Assembly: GCF_050496545.1 (NCBI RefSeq)
Contig: NZ_JBNVZV010000010.1
Coordinates: 1 to 64,000 of the forward strand
From: Phycicoccus avicenniae_A
GTDB lineage: Bacteria > Actinomycetota > Actinomycetes > Actinomycetales > Dermatophilaceae
Length of the DNA: 64,000 bases
Reading direction: 5' to 3'
Positions 25,470 through 35,100 of this stretch are shown here, piece after piece. The first letter of the stretch is position 1; each line of letters opens with the position of its first letter. Both the position numbers and the translations under genes were made by a program. The notes under the pieces are model-generated. The model saw nothing but the letters and a program-made list of their open reading frames with translations. It ran no database searches and was not told the DNA's origin.

Positions 25470-26419
25470 CCGAGAACCACTCCCACTCCGGTGAGGACCA
25501 GCTGGCCCAGCGCCAGCGGTACGAGCCACAGCCACGCGATGCGCTGCAGCTGGTCCTCGCGCAGCCGCGGCCACGCCACCCGGACCCAGATGACGACCAG
25601 CGCGACGGCGAACCCCTTGAGCAGGGTCCACAGCCAGCCGAGGGCGTCGCTGAACGGCCCGTGCCACCCGCCGAGCCACAGCACGGCGAACAGGAGGGAC
25701 ATCACGACGATGCCGGCGTACTCGGCGAGGAGGAAGAAGGCGAAGCGCAGCCCGGTGTACTCGGTCCAGGCGCCCATGACGAGCTCGGCGTCGGCGACGG
25801 GCATGTCGAAGGGCGGGCGCTGCAGCTCGGCGACGGCCGCCACGAGGAAGACCAAAGCACCCGGCAGCTGCCAGAGCAGCCACCACGGGCTCCAGGCCTC
25901 GACCAGCCCGCCGAGCGAGAGCGTCCCGCCGGCCAGCGCCATCGACGCGACGGCCAGCACGACCGGCAGCTCGTAGGACACCAGCTGCGCCGCGGCACGC
26001 AGGCCGCCGATGAGCGAGTACTTGTTCGCGCTCGACCAGCCGGCCATCAGCGTGCCGAGCGCCCCGACCGAGGTCGCGGCGAGCACGAGCAGCACCGACC
26101 CGGGCACCTCGACGGCGGCGACGCCGGGATGGACGGGGATGGTCGCGAGCGCCACGAGGTACGGCACGAGCGCGACGGCGGGCGCCAGCCGGAAGACCCA
26201 CCGGTCGGCCGCGGCCGGGACGATGTCCTCCTTCTGGACGAACTTCACGCCGTCGGCGACGAGCTGGGCCCAGCCGTGGAAGCCGCCGGCGTACATCGGC
26301 CCGAGCCGGCCCTGCATGTGCGCCATGACCTTGTGCTCGGCCTGCCCGACGAGCAGCGGCAGGACGAGGAAGGCCGCGAGCGCGGCGACGGCGCGGAGCA
26401 CCACCTCGAGCGGAGTCAT
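25463..26419 (-). CDS. nuoH: NADH-quinone oxidoreductase subunit H
   Basis: The ATG at 26419 overlaps the nuoC stop by 4 bases and gives 318 residues. Eight membrane segments. The quinone-chamber signature is present: QLVADGVKFVQKEDIVPA, GWSSANKYSLIGGLRAAAQ and ELQRPPFDMPVADAELV. NuoH forms the quinone cavity together with NuoB and NuoD; nuoD is not found here. Confidence 0.96.
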   Translation of the reverse strand: MTPLEVVLRAVAALAAFLVLPLLVGQAEHKVMAHMQGRLGPMYAGGFHGWAQLVADGVKFVQKEDIVPAAADRWVFRLAPAVALVPYLVALATIPVHPGVAAVEVPGSVLLVLAATSVGALGTLMAGWSSANKYSLIGGLRAAAQLVSYELPVVLAVASMALAGGTLSLGGLVEAWSPWWLLWQLPGALVFLVAAVAELQRPPFDMPVADAELVMGAWTEYTGLRFAFFLLAEYAGIVVMSLLFAVLWLGGWHGPFSDALGWLWTLLKGFAVALVVIWVRVAWPRLREDQLQRIAWLWLVPLALGQLVLTGVGVVLGW

Positions 26420-26937
26420 CGCGGACCCCACTCCGGCGGGGGGACGCCCGGGGCCTGCACGCGGCGCCGGCTCGGCGACTTCGCGGAGTCGTGGCCCTCC
26501 CCCGGCTCCTTGCCACCCGGCCACGGCTTGGAGGCCCGGGCCGCGAGCTGGAAGGACTTGCGCAGCGGGGTGCCCTCGAAGCCGTCGGGCAGCAGGAGCG
26601 GGCGCAGGCCGAGGCCGCTGCCGTCGTCGAAGCCGTCGACCTCGATGCCGAACATCTCGTGCGTCTCGCGCTCGTGCCAGGCCGCCCCGGCGAACACCCG
26701 GGTGACGGACTGGACGGCCTCGCCCTCGGGGAGGCGCGTGGTGAGCAGCAGGCCGCGCAGCGCGCCGGGCGTCGAGACGTCGTAGAGGTGGCAGAGGACG
26801 TCGAAGCCCGGTGCGGCGGCGTCGTCGGTGCGGTCGACGGCGCTCAGCCAGTCGAGGAAGGCGAAGCCGTCGTCGCGGGCCGCGGCGACGGCCTCGCGCC
26901 ACCCGCCGGGCTCGACCTCACGCGTCTCGTCCGCCAC
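26416..26937 (-). CDS. nuoC: NADH-quinone oxidoreductase subunit C (30-kDa)
   Basis: The GTG at 26937 gives 173 residues. The conserved 30-kDa motif is WHERETHEMFGIEVDGF, followed by RPLLLPDGFEGTPLRKSF. It is a separate NuoC, not a CD fusion: it stops after an Arg/Pro-rich tail and nuoH follows at once, with no 49-kDa domain between. TAGGCT 7 nt upstream suggests that a leaderless transcript begins here and runs through nuoN. The divergent neighbour is a small unknown gene at 27033. Confidence 0.92.
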   Translation of the reverse strand: MADETREVEPGGWREAVAAARDDGFAFLDWLSAVDRTDDAAAPGFDVLCHLYDVSTPGALRGLLLTTRLPEGEAVQSVTRVFAGAAWHERETHEMFGIEVDGFDDGSGLGLRPLLLPDGFEGTPLRKSFQLAARASKPWPGGKEPGEGHDSAKSPSRRRVQAPGVPPPEWGPR

Positions 26938-26944
26938 GTCCGGC

Positions 26945-26950
26945 AGCCTA
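26945..26950 (-). promoter_or_regulatory. -10 box of a leaderless promoter for nuoCHIJKLMN (TAGGCT)
   Basis: TAGGCT, 7 nt, GTG of nuoC. No Shine-Dalgarno sequence. Faces the 27033 promoter across about 70 bp. Confidence 0.55.
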
Positions 26951-27020
26951 GCGAGGCCCCGCCGGGGACGGCGGACGCCGGGCTGCCCCGAAGGCCGGGC
27001 CCGGGGCGCTCCGCGCTGGT

Positions 27021-27026
27021 TACGAT
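27021..27026 (+). promoter_or_regulatory. -10 box of a leaderless promoter (TACGAT)
   Basis: TACGAT, 6 nt, GTG at 27033. It supports the reality of the small Pro-rich gene. Confidence 0.5.
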
Positions 27027-27032
27027 GACGCC

Positions 27033-27497
27033 GTGCCCGAGCCCGACGCGCCCGAGGTCCCCGAGGACGTCGACGGCGACACCGTCCCCCGTTCGCGGCT
27101 GCGCGCCGCGTGGGGCCCGCCGGAGGCACCGGCCCCGACGCCCGTCGTCCGGGACGCCCCCGAGCCGGCCCGCCCGGCGACGCGCCGCACCGGCGAGGGG
27201 CTCGAGCAGCGCATCGCCCCGTGGGCCGTCCCCGCCTCCGGTCGAGGTGACACCGCACCCGCTGACGGCCCGGGACCACCTCGACCCCAGAGCCCGACGG
27301 CGACCGAGGGACCGACCGACGCTCCCGCCCGCACGCCCCTCGTCGAGTCCGCACCGCGCGCGGGCACCGTCTCGCGCACCCGGACCGAGCGCCACGCGAT
27401 GTACGCCCCGCCGCGTGACGCGGTCGACCTCGCCCCCGAGCGCCCGACCCCGCTCACCGACCCGCCGCGCCGGCTCCGCCGGCTCTTCCGCCGCTGA
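27033..27497 (+). CDS. Small Pro/Arg-rich protein of unknown function
   Basis: 154 residues from a GTG. No recognised domain. The composition (Pro, Ala, Arg, Glu) and lack of hydrophobic core point to a disordered protein. It ends in a basic tail, PPRRLRRLFRR, that could bind membrane or nucleic acid. Third-codon positions are almost all G or C, unlike a random frame, and a -10 box lies 6 nt before the start, so it is probably real. It is convergent with the transglutaminase-like gene, with only 3 bp between stops. Confidence 0.55.
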   Translation: MPEPDAPEVPEDVDGDTVPRSRLRAAWGPPEAPAPTPVVRDAPEPARPATRRTGEGLEQRIAPWAVPASGRGDTAPADGPGPPRPQSPTATEGPTDAPARTPLVESAPRAGTVSRTRTERHAMYAPPRDAVDLAPERPTPLTDPPRRLRRLFRR

Positions 27498-27500
27498 CGG

Positions 27501-29876
27501 TCAGGACGCCGGGGCCGCCGTCGCGGCCTCGCCGAGGCGCCCGGCGTGGATGTCGGAGGGCGTGCGCACCCGCGCCCGCCGCCGGGTGGGCAGCACAGAG
27601 GTGAGCGCCACCGCGCGACGCCAGCGCTCGCGCCACGACCGGTCCTCGCCGAGCTCGTGGCGCACCGCACGGGCCAGGGCCCAGGCGCGGTCGGCCCCTT
27701 CGTCGCTCGCGCCCGCCGGCCCGAAGGTCGCACCGTCGACCGCGCGCGCGGCGTCGGGCACGGCCCGGCCCCCGACCACCCGCGCGACCTCGCGCCGGGT
27801 GTCCCTGCGCGAGACGGGGTAGCCGGCGTCGCGGACCGTGTCGAGGACGTCGAGCCACGCGCCGGCGGTGCGCTGCGCGGCCGGTCCGCGCCGCCGCCGC
27901 ACGAGACGGCGCAGGCCCTTGAGCAGCACGAGCAGGCCGGTCCACAGGGGCAGCCCGAGCACCGGCACGGCCACCACCGCGGCCGTGACCGTCACCCAGA
28001 GCGGCAGCGGGGTGCTGACGTCCGGGGCGGTGGTGCGGTTGCGGCCGCCGGCGGTCTCGTCGAGGCTGAAGCCGTCCTCGCTGCTGGGCGGGCGCTGCGC
28101 GGTGGGCGGCGGCACGGCGGCGGCGCGGTTGCTGTCGCGCTCGAGCACGGCACGGGGCTTGGGCGCCTTGTCGCGCGGGGGCACGAACTCGTCCGGCGCG
28201 ATGAGCTGCCACCGGGCACCGTCGTGGACCTCGACCCAGGCGCGCACGTCCTGGCCGCGCACCACGCCGTCGGCGCCCGGCACCGCGCCGAGGACGATGC
28301 GCGCGGGCATCCCGAGGTAGGCGGCCGACAGCGCGAGCGTCGCGGCGAACTGCTCGTCGTTGCCGGCCGGCTCGCTCTCCGAGACGAACGCCGTGAGTCT
28401 GCCGGAGGAGTGCCCGGGGAGGATGGTCTCCTCGCCCGTGCCGCCGTCGCTGTAGGCACCGATGGTGCGCAGCCGGGTCGCGACCGCACGCAGCTGGGAC
28501 AGCGGGTCCCCGCCCCCCGCCCCCGCGGCGGCGACGAGCCGGGCGACCGGCTGGGCGAGCGTGGGGTCTACCGGCGGCGTGGCCGGGACGCCGGTGGCCG
28601 CCGCGCCGATCCGCTCGTCGAGGACGTAGGTCTCACCCGGGGTCAGCCCCTCGGGGAGCACGGCGGCGCCGGTGTCGAGGTTGTAGCGGAGCGCGTCGTC
28701 GCGGTCCTGGGCGCGGGCCCCGTCGAACGCGATGCGCGTCTCGCTGCCGACGGTCGGCACCCAGATGCGCAGGTCGCGGCGCCCGGCCCAGGCGTCGCCG
28801 ATGGTGACGGTCGCCCGGACGTCGCGGCCGGCGTCCGGTCGGGGGATGCGTGCGCCCACGCGCAGGAAGCTGCCCGAGCCCGCGGCCGAGGACGAGGTGG
28901 CGTTGCCCGCGGCCCACACCGTGCCGGAGTACGTGTCGACCGTGGCCAGCCGCAGCAGCGTCCCCTGCGGCAGCCCGGTGACCCGGAGCAGCTCGTCGTC
29001 GGCGAGCGCGTCCGCGACCGGCCGGAAGGCGCGGAACGCGGCGAGCGGGCTGGGCCGGTCGGTGGCCGAGAACGGCGGCTCCACGTGCTCGCGCAGCACC
29101 TGGCGCGGGGTCGTGCCCGTCCACGGCACCGCCCCGAGGACGACGACACCGACGACGAGCAGCAGCAGGGCGGCGGTGGCGACCCGCTCCAGGTTGCGGG
29201 CCGTGTGGACGACGACGGAGCGACGCGCCCGGTCGGTGCCCCACGCCAGCGCACCGACGAGCAGCACGGCGCCGCGGGCGACGACACCGCCCGGCGCGAC
29301 GACCCCCAGCGCCACCGACGCGGCCCCGACGAGGGCGGGCACCGCCACCGGCAGGTGCGGGGCCCGGGTGCGCCGCGCCACGAGCATCGCCGCACAGCCG
29401 CCGGCCATCGCCAGGAGGAAGGGCAGCAGGGCGAGCGGGCCGGCGCCGTCGACCGGCGGCAGCGTGGTGAGCAGCCGGCGCCAGCCATCGGTCGCGGTGT
29501 CGGAGAGGGCGGCCCATCCGGCGGGCGTCGGCCACGGACCGGCGGAGGTGCCCCGCAGGGTCAGCGGCGGGGCCAGCAGCGCGGCGAGCACGAGCAGCCC
29601 GGGGGCGGCGCCCCACCACGGCACGCGCAGGCGTCCCATCCCGATGGCCAGGGCCACGCCCGCCACCAGCCCGACGGCGCTGGTGAGCACCCACCACGGG
29701 CCGTCGAAGGTGCCCGCGAAGGCGCTGAGCGCGGTGGCCGTGAGGAGCACGACGAAGAGGGCGTCGACCGCGATGTCCCGGCGCGGCTGGGCCAGGGCGC
29801 GGGCACGGCGGGTCATGGGTGGCGCGTCGGGACGGGCCGGCCGGCCGGCCGTCAGCGGGATGGTCGGCGCGCTCAC
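27501..29876 (-). CDS. TgpA-like membrane protein with a degenerate transglutaminase domain
   Basis: 791 residues. The N-terminal 240 contain about six membrane segments (DUF3488/TgpA_N-like), then an extracytoplasmic region with a transglutaminase-core fold (about residues 480-560), one more membrane helix near 640 (PLWVTVTAAVVAVPVLG) and a cytoplasmic tail. Where active relatives have G-x-C-x-Q/E-F, this has G-N506-D507-E-Q-F, and the catalytic His of xHAWVE is R545 (DVRAWVEV). So the Cys and His are absent and the domain should be inactive, perhaps a binding module. It overlaps the DUF58 gene by 4 bp and belongs with MoxR and the Ig-like protein. Confidence 0.88.
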   Translation of the reverse strand: MSAPTIPLTAGRPARPDAPPMTRRARALAQPRRDIAVDALFVVLLTATALSAFAGTFDGPWWVLTSAVGLVAGVALAIGMGRLRVPWWGAAPGLLVLAALLAPPLTLRGTSAGPWPTPAGWAALSDTATDGWRRLLTTLPPVDGAGPLALLPFLLAMAGGCAAMLVARRTRAPHLPVAVPALVGAASVALGVVAPGGVVARGAVLLVGALAWGTDRARRSVVVHTARNLERVATAALLLLVVGVVVLGAVPWTGTTPRQVLREHVEPPFSATDRPSPLAAFRAFRPVADALADDELLRVTGLPQGTLLRLATVDTYSGTVWAAGNATSSSAAGSGSFLRVGARIPRPDAGRDVRATVTIGDAWAGRRDLRIWVPTVGSETRIAFDGARAQDRDDALRYNLDTGAAVLPEGLTPGETYVLDERIGAAATGVPATPPVDPTLAQPVARLVAAAGAGGGDPLSQLRAVATRLRTIGAYSDGGTGEETILPGHSSGRLTAFVSESEPAGNDEQFAATLALSAAYLGMPARIVLGAVPGADGVVRGQDVRAWVEVHDGARWQLIAPDEFVPPRDKAPKPRAVLERDSNRAAAVPPPTAQRPPSSEDGFSLDETAGGRNRTTAPDVSTPLPLWVTVTAAVVAVPVLGLPLWTGLLVLLKGLRRLVRRRRGPAAQRTAGAWLDVLDTVRDAGYPVSRRDTRREVARVVGGRAVPDAARAVDGATFGPAGASDEGADRAWALARAVRHELGEDRSWRERWRRAVALTSVLPTRRRARVRTPSDIHAGRLGEAATAAPAS

Positions 29877-31072
29877 TGGCCACCCACCGCCCGGACGAGG
29901 CGCGCGAGGTCGCCGATCGAGCCCATCGTGAGGAAGGTGATGTCCAGGACCGAGGAGATGGTGCTGCGCTCCCCCGGCGCCACGCGCAGGACGTGGAGGC
30001 GCACGTGCGGACCCAGGTGCCCGGCCGCCCGCTGCACCTCGGCGACCGGGGTGTCGGCGCCGGTGACCATCACGACGATGGACGTGCCCGGGGCCAGGCC
30101 GGAGAGCCGGGCGGCCAGGCTCGGCAGGTCGGAGTCGTCGGGCTCGACGCGCGAGAAGCCGTCGAGCGTGCGGGCCACCCCGGCGCGGTCGACGGCATGG
30201 CCGCCGGCGACGACGCTGACGTCCATCTCGTCGCGCAGGGCCCGGACCGCCACCGACGCCGCCGCCGTGATCCCCCGCTCGAAGGTGCCCTCGTCGGCGT
30301 ACCCGTCGAGCCGGGCGTCGAAGAGGACGCCGAGGTGCGAGCGCCGGGTGTCGGTGTAGCCCTTCATCATCAGCGTCGTGGTGCCGGCGGCGGCCGACAT
30401 CCGGGCCGAGGACTGCCAGTGCACGTGCCGGCGGTCGTCGCCGGGCAGGTACGCGCGCAGCGTGTGGAAGTCGAGGTCGGAGACCGAGGGGTCCTGGGTC
30501 GGGCGGCCCTCGAGGTCGCGCACCAGCCCGGCGTCGAGCGAGGGCAGCCGCACGACCTCGGGATGGACGAAGAGCTCGACGGTCCGCGAGGTGTTCAGGG
30601 TGCGCCGGGCCAGCCCGAAGGGGTCGCCGAGCACCGTCGTCACCGGTCCGACGACGACCACGCCGCGACGGCGCGTGGGGATCGGGAACGGGTAGTCGAC
30701 GCGCACACCGGGCCCGAGCGAGCCCATCCGGAAGGCCTCGATGCGGCCGTCGACCGGCACCTCGAGGTCGGCCGGCGCGACCCGCCGGCTGCGCCCGTTG
30801 GTCACGAGCAGCGACCCGTCGGCGGTGACGCCCGGGCGCACCCGCACCGGCCGCACGCTGAGGTCGAGGTCCACGCGCGACCCGCCGAGCGTCATCAGCA
30901 CCGAGAGGACGAGCAGGACGAGCAGCCCGATGCCGACCAGCCGCGCCTCGTCCCAGCCGAGGACCCAGCCGACCAGCACCCCGAGCACGCCGACCACCGC
31001 CGCCCCCCAGCCGGTGCGGGTCACGACGGACCGCTCCCGGAGGAGGTCGAGGAGGCGGCGCAGGTCGGTCAT
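29873..31072 (-). CDS. DUF58 domain membrane protein
   Basis: 399 residues. Two adjacent membrane helices lie near residues 22-62 (GWGAAVVGVLGVLVGWVLGW and LVGIGLLVLLVLSVLMTL). A beta-rich extracytoplasmic segment follows, then the DUF58 signature DLDFHTLRAYLPGDDRRHVHW (around residue 200) and a VWA-like C-terminus. DUF58 proteins are standard partners of MoxR ATPases. It overlaps the TgpA-like gene by 4 bp and lies 10 bp after moxR, so the three are one translation unit. Confidence 0.93.
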   Translation of the reverse strand: MTDLRRLLDLLRERSVVTRTGWGAAVVGVLGVLVGWVLGWDEARLVGIGLLVLLVLSVLMTLGGSRVDLDLSVRPVRVRPGVTADGSLLVTNGRSRRVAPADLEVPVDGRIEAFRMGSLGPGVRVDYPFPIPTRRRGVVVVGPVTTVLGDPFGLARRTLNTSRTVELFVHPEVVRLPSLDAGLVRDLEGRPTQDPSVSDLDFHTLRAYLPGDDRRHVHWQSSARMSAAAGTTTLMMKGYTDTRRSHLGVLFDARLDGYADEGTFERGITAAASVAVRALRDEMDVSVVAGGHAVDRAGVARTLDGFSRVEPDDSDLPSLAARLSGLAPGTSIVVMVTGADTPVAEVQRAAGHLGPHVRLHVLRVAPGERSTISSVLDITFLTMGSIGDLARLVRAVGGQ

Positions 31073-31082
31073 CGGAGGTGGG

Positions 31083-32063
31083 TCAGCGCTCGGCGGCCGC
31101 GGGCATCGGGATGGCGTCGAAGAGCTCGTCGATGACGTCGAGGATGGTGACGCCGTCGAACTGGGCGTCGGCGTCGAGGAGCATCCGGTGCTGCATGACG
31201 GGGACGGCGAGCTCCTTGAGGTCGTCGGGGACGACGTAGTTGCGGCCCTGCCCGGCGGCCCAGGCCTTCGCGGCGTGGACGTACCCGAGCAGCCCGCGCA
31301 CCGAGAGCCCGAGCCGCACGTGGCGGTGCTCGCGCGAGCGCTCGGCGACGGTCTGGGTGAACTCCAGCAGCGCGCGCGAGACGTGCACCGAGCGCGCGAC
31401 CTGGCGCATCCGCAGCACCTGGGTGCCGTCGATGACGGGGTTCACGGCGCCGGCGCGGTCGCGGATCGCGAGCCCGGAGAGGACGCCGATGGTCGCCTCG
31501 GCGTCCGGGTAGCCGATCGCGGTCTTCATGAGGAAGCGGTCGAGCTGGGCCTCGGGCAGCCGGTAGGTGCCGGCCTGCTCGATGGGGTTCTGGGTCGCGA
31601 TGACCATGAACGGGCTCGGCACCGAGTGCGTGGTGCCGTCGACGGTCACCCGGCCCTCCTCCATCACCTCGAGCAGCGAGGACTGCGTCTTCGGGGAGGC
31701 CCGGTTGATCTCGTCGGCGAGGACGATGTTCGCGAACACCGGGCCGCGGCGGAACTCGAAGGCCTGCGCCTTCGGGTCGTAGATCGAGGCGCCGGTGACG
31801 TCGGAGGGCAGCAGGTCCGGGGTGAACTGGATGCGCTGGTGGCTGCCGCGCACCGCCCCCGCCAGCGAACGGGCCAGGCTCGTCTTCCCGGTGCCCGGCA
31901 CGTCCTCGAGGAGCAGGTGCCCCCCGGCGGCGAGGCAGGCGACGCTCAGCTGGACGACGCGCTCCTTGCCGACGAGCGCGGCACCGACGGCGTCGACGAT
32001 CGTCGTGAAGGTCTCGCCGAACCAGGCGATCTCGTCGGCGTGCGCGACGGGCTGGGTGCTCAT
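31083..32063 (-). CDS. moxR: MoxR family AAA+ ATPase
   Basis: 326 residues from the ATG at 32063, with GAGGA 5 nt upstream; the longer frame runs into the Ig-like gene. Walker A is EDVPGTGKTSLAR, Walker B is IVLADEINRASPKTQSSLLE, sensor 1 is VIATQNPIEQAGTYRLPEAQ. MoxR ATPases are chaperones that assemble or activate partner complexes. The operon partners are DUF58 and TgpA-like membrane proteins, and the giant Ig-like protein is a likely client (inferred). It lies 62 bp after the Ig-like gene. Confidence 0.96.
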   Translation of the reverse strand: MSTQPVAHADEIAWFGETFTTIVDAVGAALVGKERVVQLSVACLAAGGHLLLEDVPGTGKTSLARSLAGAVRGSHQRIQFTPDLLPSDVTGASIYDPKAQAFEFRRGPVFANIVLADEINRASPKTQSSLLEVMEEGRVTVDGTTHSVPSPFMVIATQNPIEQAGTYRLPEAQLDRFLMKTAIGYPDAEATIGVLSGLAIRDRAGAVNPVIDGTQVLRMRQVARSVHVSRALLEFTQTVAERSREHRHVRLGLSVRGLLGYVHAAKAWAAGQGRNYVVPDDLKELAVPVMQHRMLLDADAQFDGVTILDVIDELFDAIPMPAAAER

Positions 32064-32125
32064 GGTGTCCTCGTCATCGGCTCGGGGCTGGGGCGGGGTG
32101 ATGGAAGGGGTTGCGGTGCTGGGGT

Positions 32126-35100
32126 TCACGGCGCCACCCACGTCCGGCGGACCGGTGTCTCGGGGGCGGCGCCGTCGTCGCAGGTGATGGTGTACCGCGT
32201 CCCGGAGGTCGCCGCGAACTCCGACGCGGGCACGGCGCGGGTGCCGTTGCCGGCCGCGTCGGTGTCGAGGGTCACGGTGGTCGTGCCGCCGGTGCCCTCC
32301 TCGTCGATGACGCACTGCAGGGTCCGGCTCGGGGAGAGGTTCTCGGCGGTCAGGAAGAGCGTCACCCCCTCCGGGGCCGGGGCGCCCTGGCGCGCGCGCA
32401 GGGTGCCCTGGGCGGTCGAGGCCGTGCCGGACGCGGTCTGCGTGTCGCTCCCGCGCGTCACCCGCGCGGCGAGGGTGAGGTCGCTGGAGAAACCGACCTT
32501 GCGGGTGAAGGTCTCCACGTAGGGTCCACCGCCGGTGGTGTCGTCGATCTGCACGTCGCCGGCGATGCCGCCGGACACCGTGACGGCGACGTCGGCCGGG
32601 CGCCCGTTCGGGTCGGCACGCACGGTGAACGTGACGTAGGGGCCCACCGTGGAGACGATCTCGATGCTCGCCGGGCCGAGCGGTCCGTAGACGACGTCCG
32701 AGTCGACGCTCGTCGTCGAGCTCTTCGCGCCGCTGTTCGTCGCGGTGAGGGTCAGCGTGTACGCCGACCCGTTGTCGGGCACGCGGACCACCTCGTCGAA
32801 GGGCGTGGGGTCGGAGGGCGCCGCCCAGCTGCCGCACGTCGTGCCGGCGACCCGGCAGGTGATGGTCAGCGAGTCGTCCCGGGCCGGGGGCGAGGTGAAC
32901 CGCAGCCGGACGCTGCGGTCGTCGCCGGTGGCCGTGGCCGAGAGCCCCGTGAAGTCGCCGGGGGTGCCGACGGCCTCGAGCGAGGTGGGCGCGCTCGGGA
33001 CGGACTCGTAGAAGGGGTTGCTCGCGACGACGCGGTACTCGTAGGTCGACCCGTCGTTGTCGACGGCGTCGGCGTCGCACCGGGTGTTCTGCGTCCGGCA
33101 GACCTGGGTCGAGCCACCGGGGCCGCTGCGGGTGACCGTGTACTGCGTGTCACCGGGGCCGTTGGGCGGCACCGCTCCCCACGACACGACGACCGCCTGC
33201 CGCGCGCCTCCGGCCACCTCGGTGGTCTCGAGGCGTGGGGCGTCGGGTGCCTCCGGGTTGCCGGCCGACTGGCCCTCGACCGTGACCGGCGGCCCGAAGC
33301 CGGCGGCGTTGCGCGCCCGGATGGTGAAGGGCGTCGGCAGGGCGTTGTCGAGGCCGGTGGCGACGACGGAGGTCGAGCTGGTCTCGACCCGGCCCCCGGG
33401 CCAGGTCACGAGGTAGCCGACGACGGCCGAGCCCTGGGTCGGCGCCGCGCCCCAGGCCACCGTCACCTGCCGGTTCTGTGGTCCCGTGACGCGGGGGTCG
33501 ACGACGGCACCCGGCACCTCGTCGGCGGTGACCGGCGCCGAGGGACGGCTCTCCGGGCCCCACCCCGCGGCGTTGCGCGCCCGCACGGTGAACCGCGTGG
33601 GGGTGGCGTTCTCGAGGTTCGTGACCAGGCACGGCGAGGCCGAGCACAGCTGCGTACCGCCTGCCCACCTCACCTCGTAGGCCTCGACGGGGAGCCCGTT
33701 GTCGTTCGGCGGCGTCCAGGTGAGCCGGGCCGAGCGGCTGAGGGTCGGGCCGGTCTGGGCGGGGGTGCCGGGCGCGTCCGGGGTGCCGAGCACGTCGACG
33801 GTGAGCGTGCCGGTGGCCTGCCGATCGGCACGGGTGGTGGAGTCGACGTCGGTGATCGTCACGGCGAAGACGATGCGACCGCGCGCGTCGGCGGCCGGGG
33901 TGACCGACAGCGTGGTCGGGCCCTCCCGGATCGCCGTCCCGGCGGAGCCAGAGACACGCGACGAGTCGATGATCGAGAACTGCGGGTCGCCGAGCTGCGA
34001 CCGGAGGTAGGGATCGATGTTGACGGTCCGGGTCGTGCCGGCCTGCACGCCCGAGAGGACGACCGGCGACATCGTGGGCGGCTGGGCCGGTGCGACCCGC
34101 ACGGTGATGACCGCGGGCACGGCCTCGGTGCCCTCGGCGGTCACGAGCAGGCGCGCGGTACTCCCGGGCACCGCCGCCGCGCCGGCGCGCACGACGAGGG
34201 TGCCGGCGTCGCGGTTGGCCACCTCGAGCCCCGTGACCGCCGTCTGGAACCGCCCGGTGAACCGCAGCCCGTCGAGGGTCTCCGGGCGGGCCGTCCACAC
34301 GTGGCACAGCTCGCGGATGGACAGCGGCCGCGAGGTGCCGCCGACGACCACGTCGACCGCCGTCGGCGGGCAGCGCAGCACGGGCGTCTCCGGCCCGACC
34401 TGCACCGGCACGGTGAGGAAGGCGCGCTTGGCGTTCGCGGCGGACCCGGTGGAGACCTCGAAGGCGATGGCCGCCGGCCCGACGTAGCCGGCCAGCCCGG
34501 TGACGGTGAGCCGCGAGGGCCCGTCGGCCTCCAGGCGCAGCTTGCCCGCGGGCGAGGCGGCGAGCTGGTCGCTCGTGGTGAGCGTCAGCTCGCGGCCCGC
34601 CGGGTCGACGACGACGTCGTCGAGGTTGACCGTCACGGAGTCGTCCCGGTCGACCCGGACGAGTGCGTCGGGTCGCACGGTCGGGGCGCCGGAGCCGCCC
34701 GCGGGGACGTGGACGATGCCGAGCGCCGCCGCACCGCTGGCGTCGACGACCTCGAAGGAGAGCACCTGGGGGGTGTCGCGGACCGGCAGGGTGGCGACGC
34801 CACCGACCACCTGCGCGTCCGGGGCGTTGAAGACCCGGGTCACCTGGAGGGCGCCGCCCGGGGAGTCGGGGTCGACGGCGCCGGCGAGCAGGTTCACGTC
34901 GACGGTCGAGGCGCCGGGCGCCGGCTGGGCGAGGGCGTTGCGCGGCACCGGCGGGAGGTTGACGCCGGCGCGACCGCGGACGGTGACGGTGCCTCGCGAC
35001 GGCACACCGCTCGCGCCGACGATGTCGTAGCGCACGGTCAGCGGTTGCGCGGGCGGCGGGGCGGTGACGGTCACCCGGCCGGTCGCGGGGTCGAGCGTGG

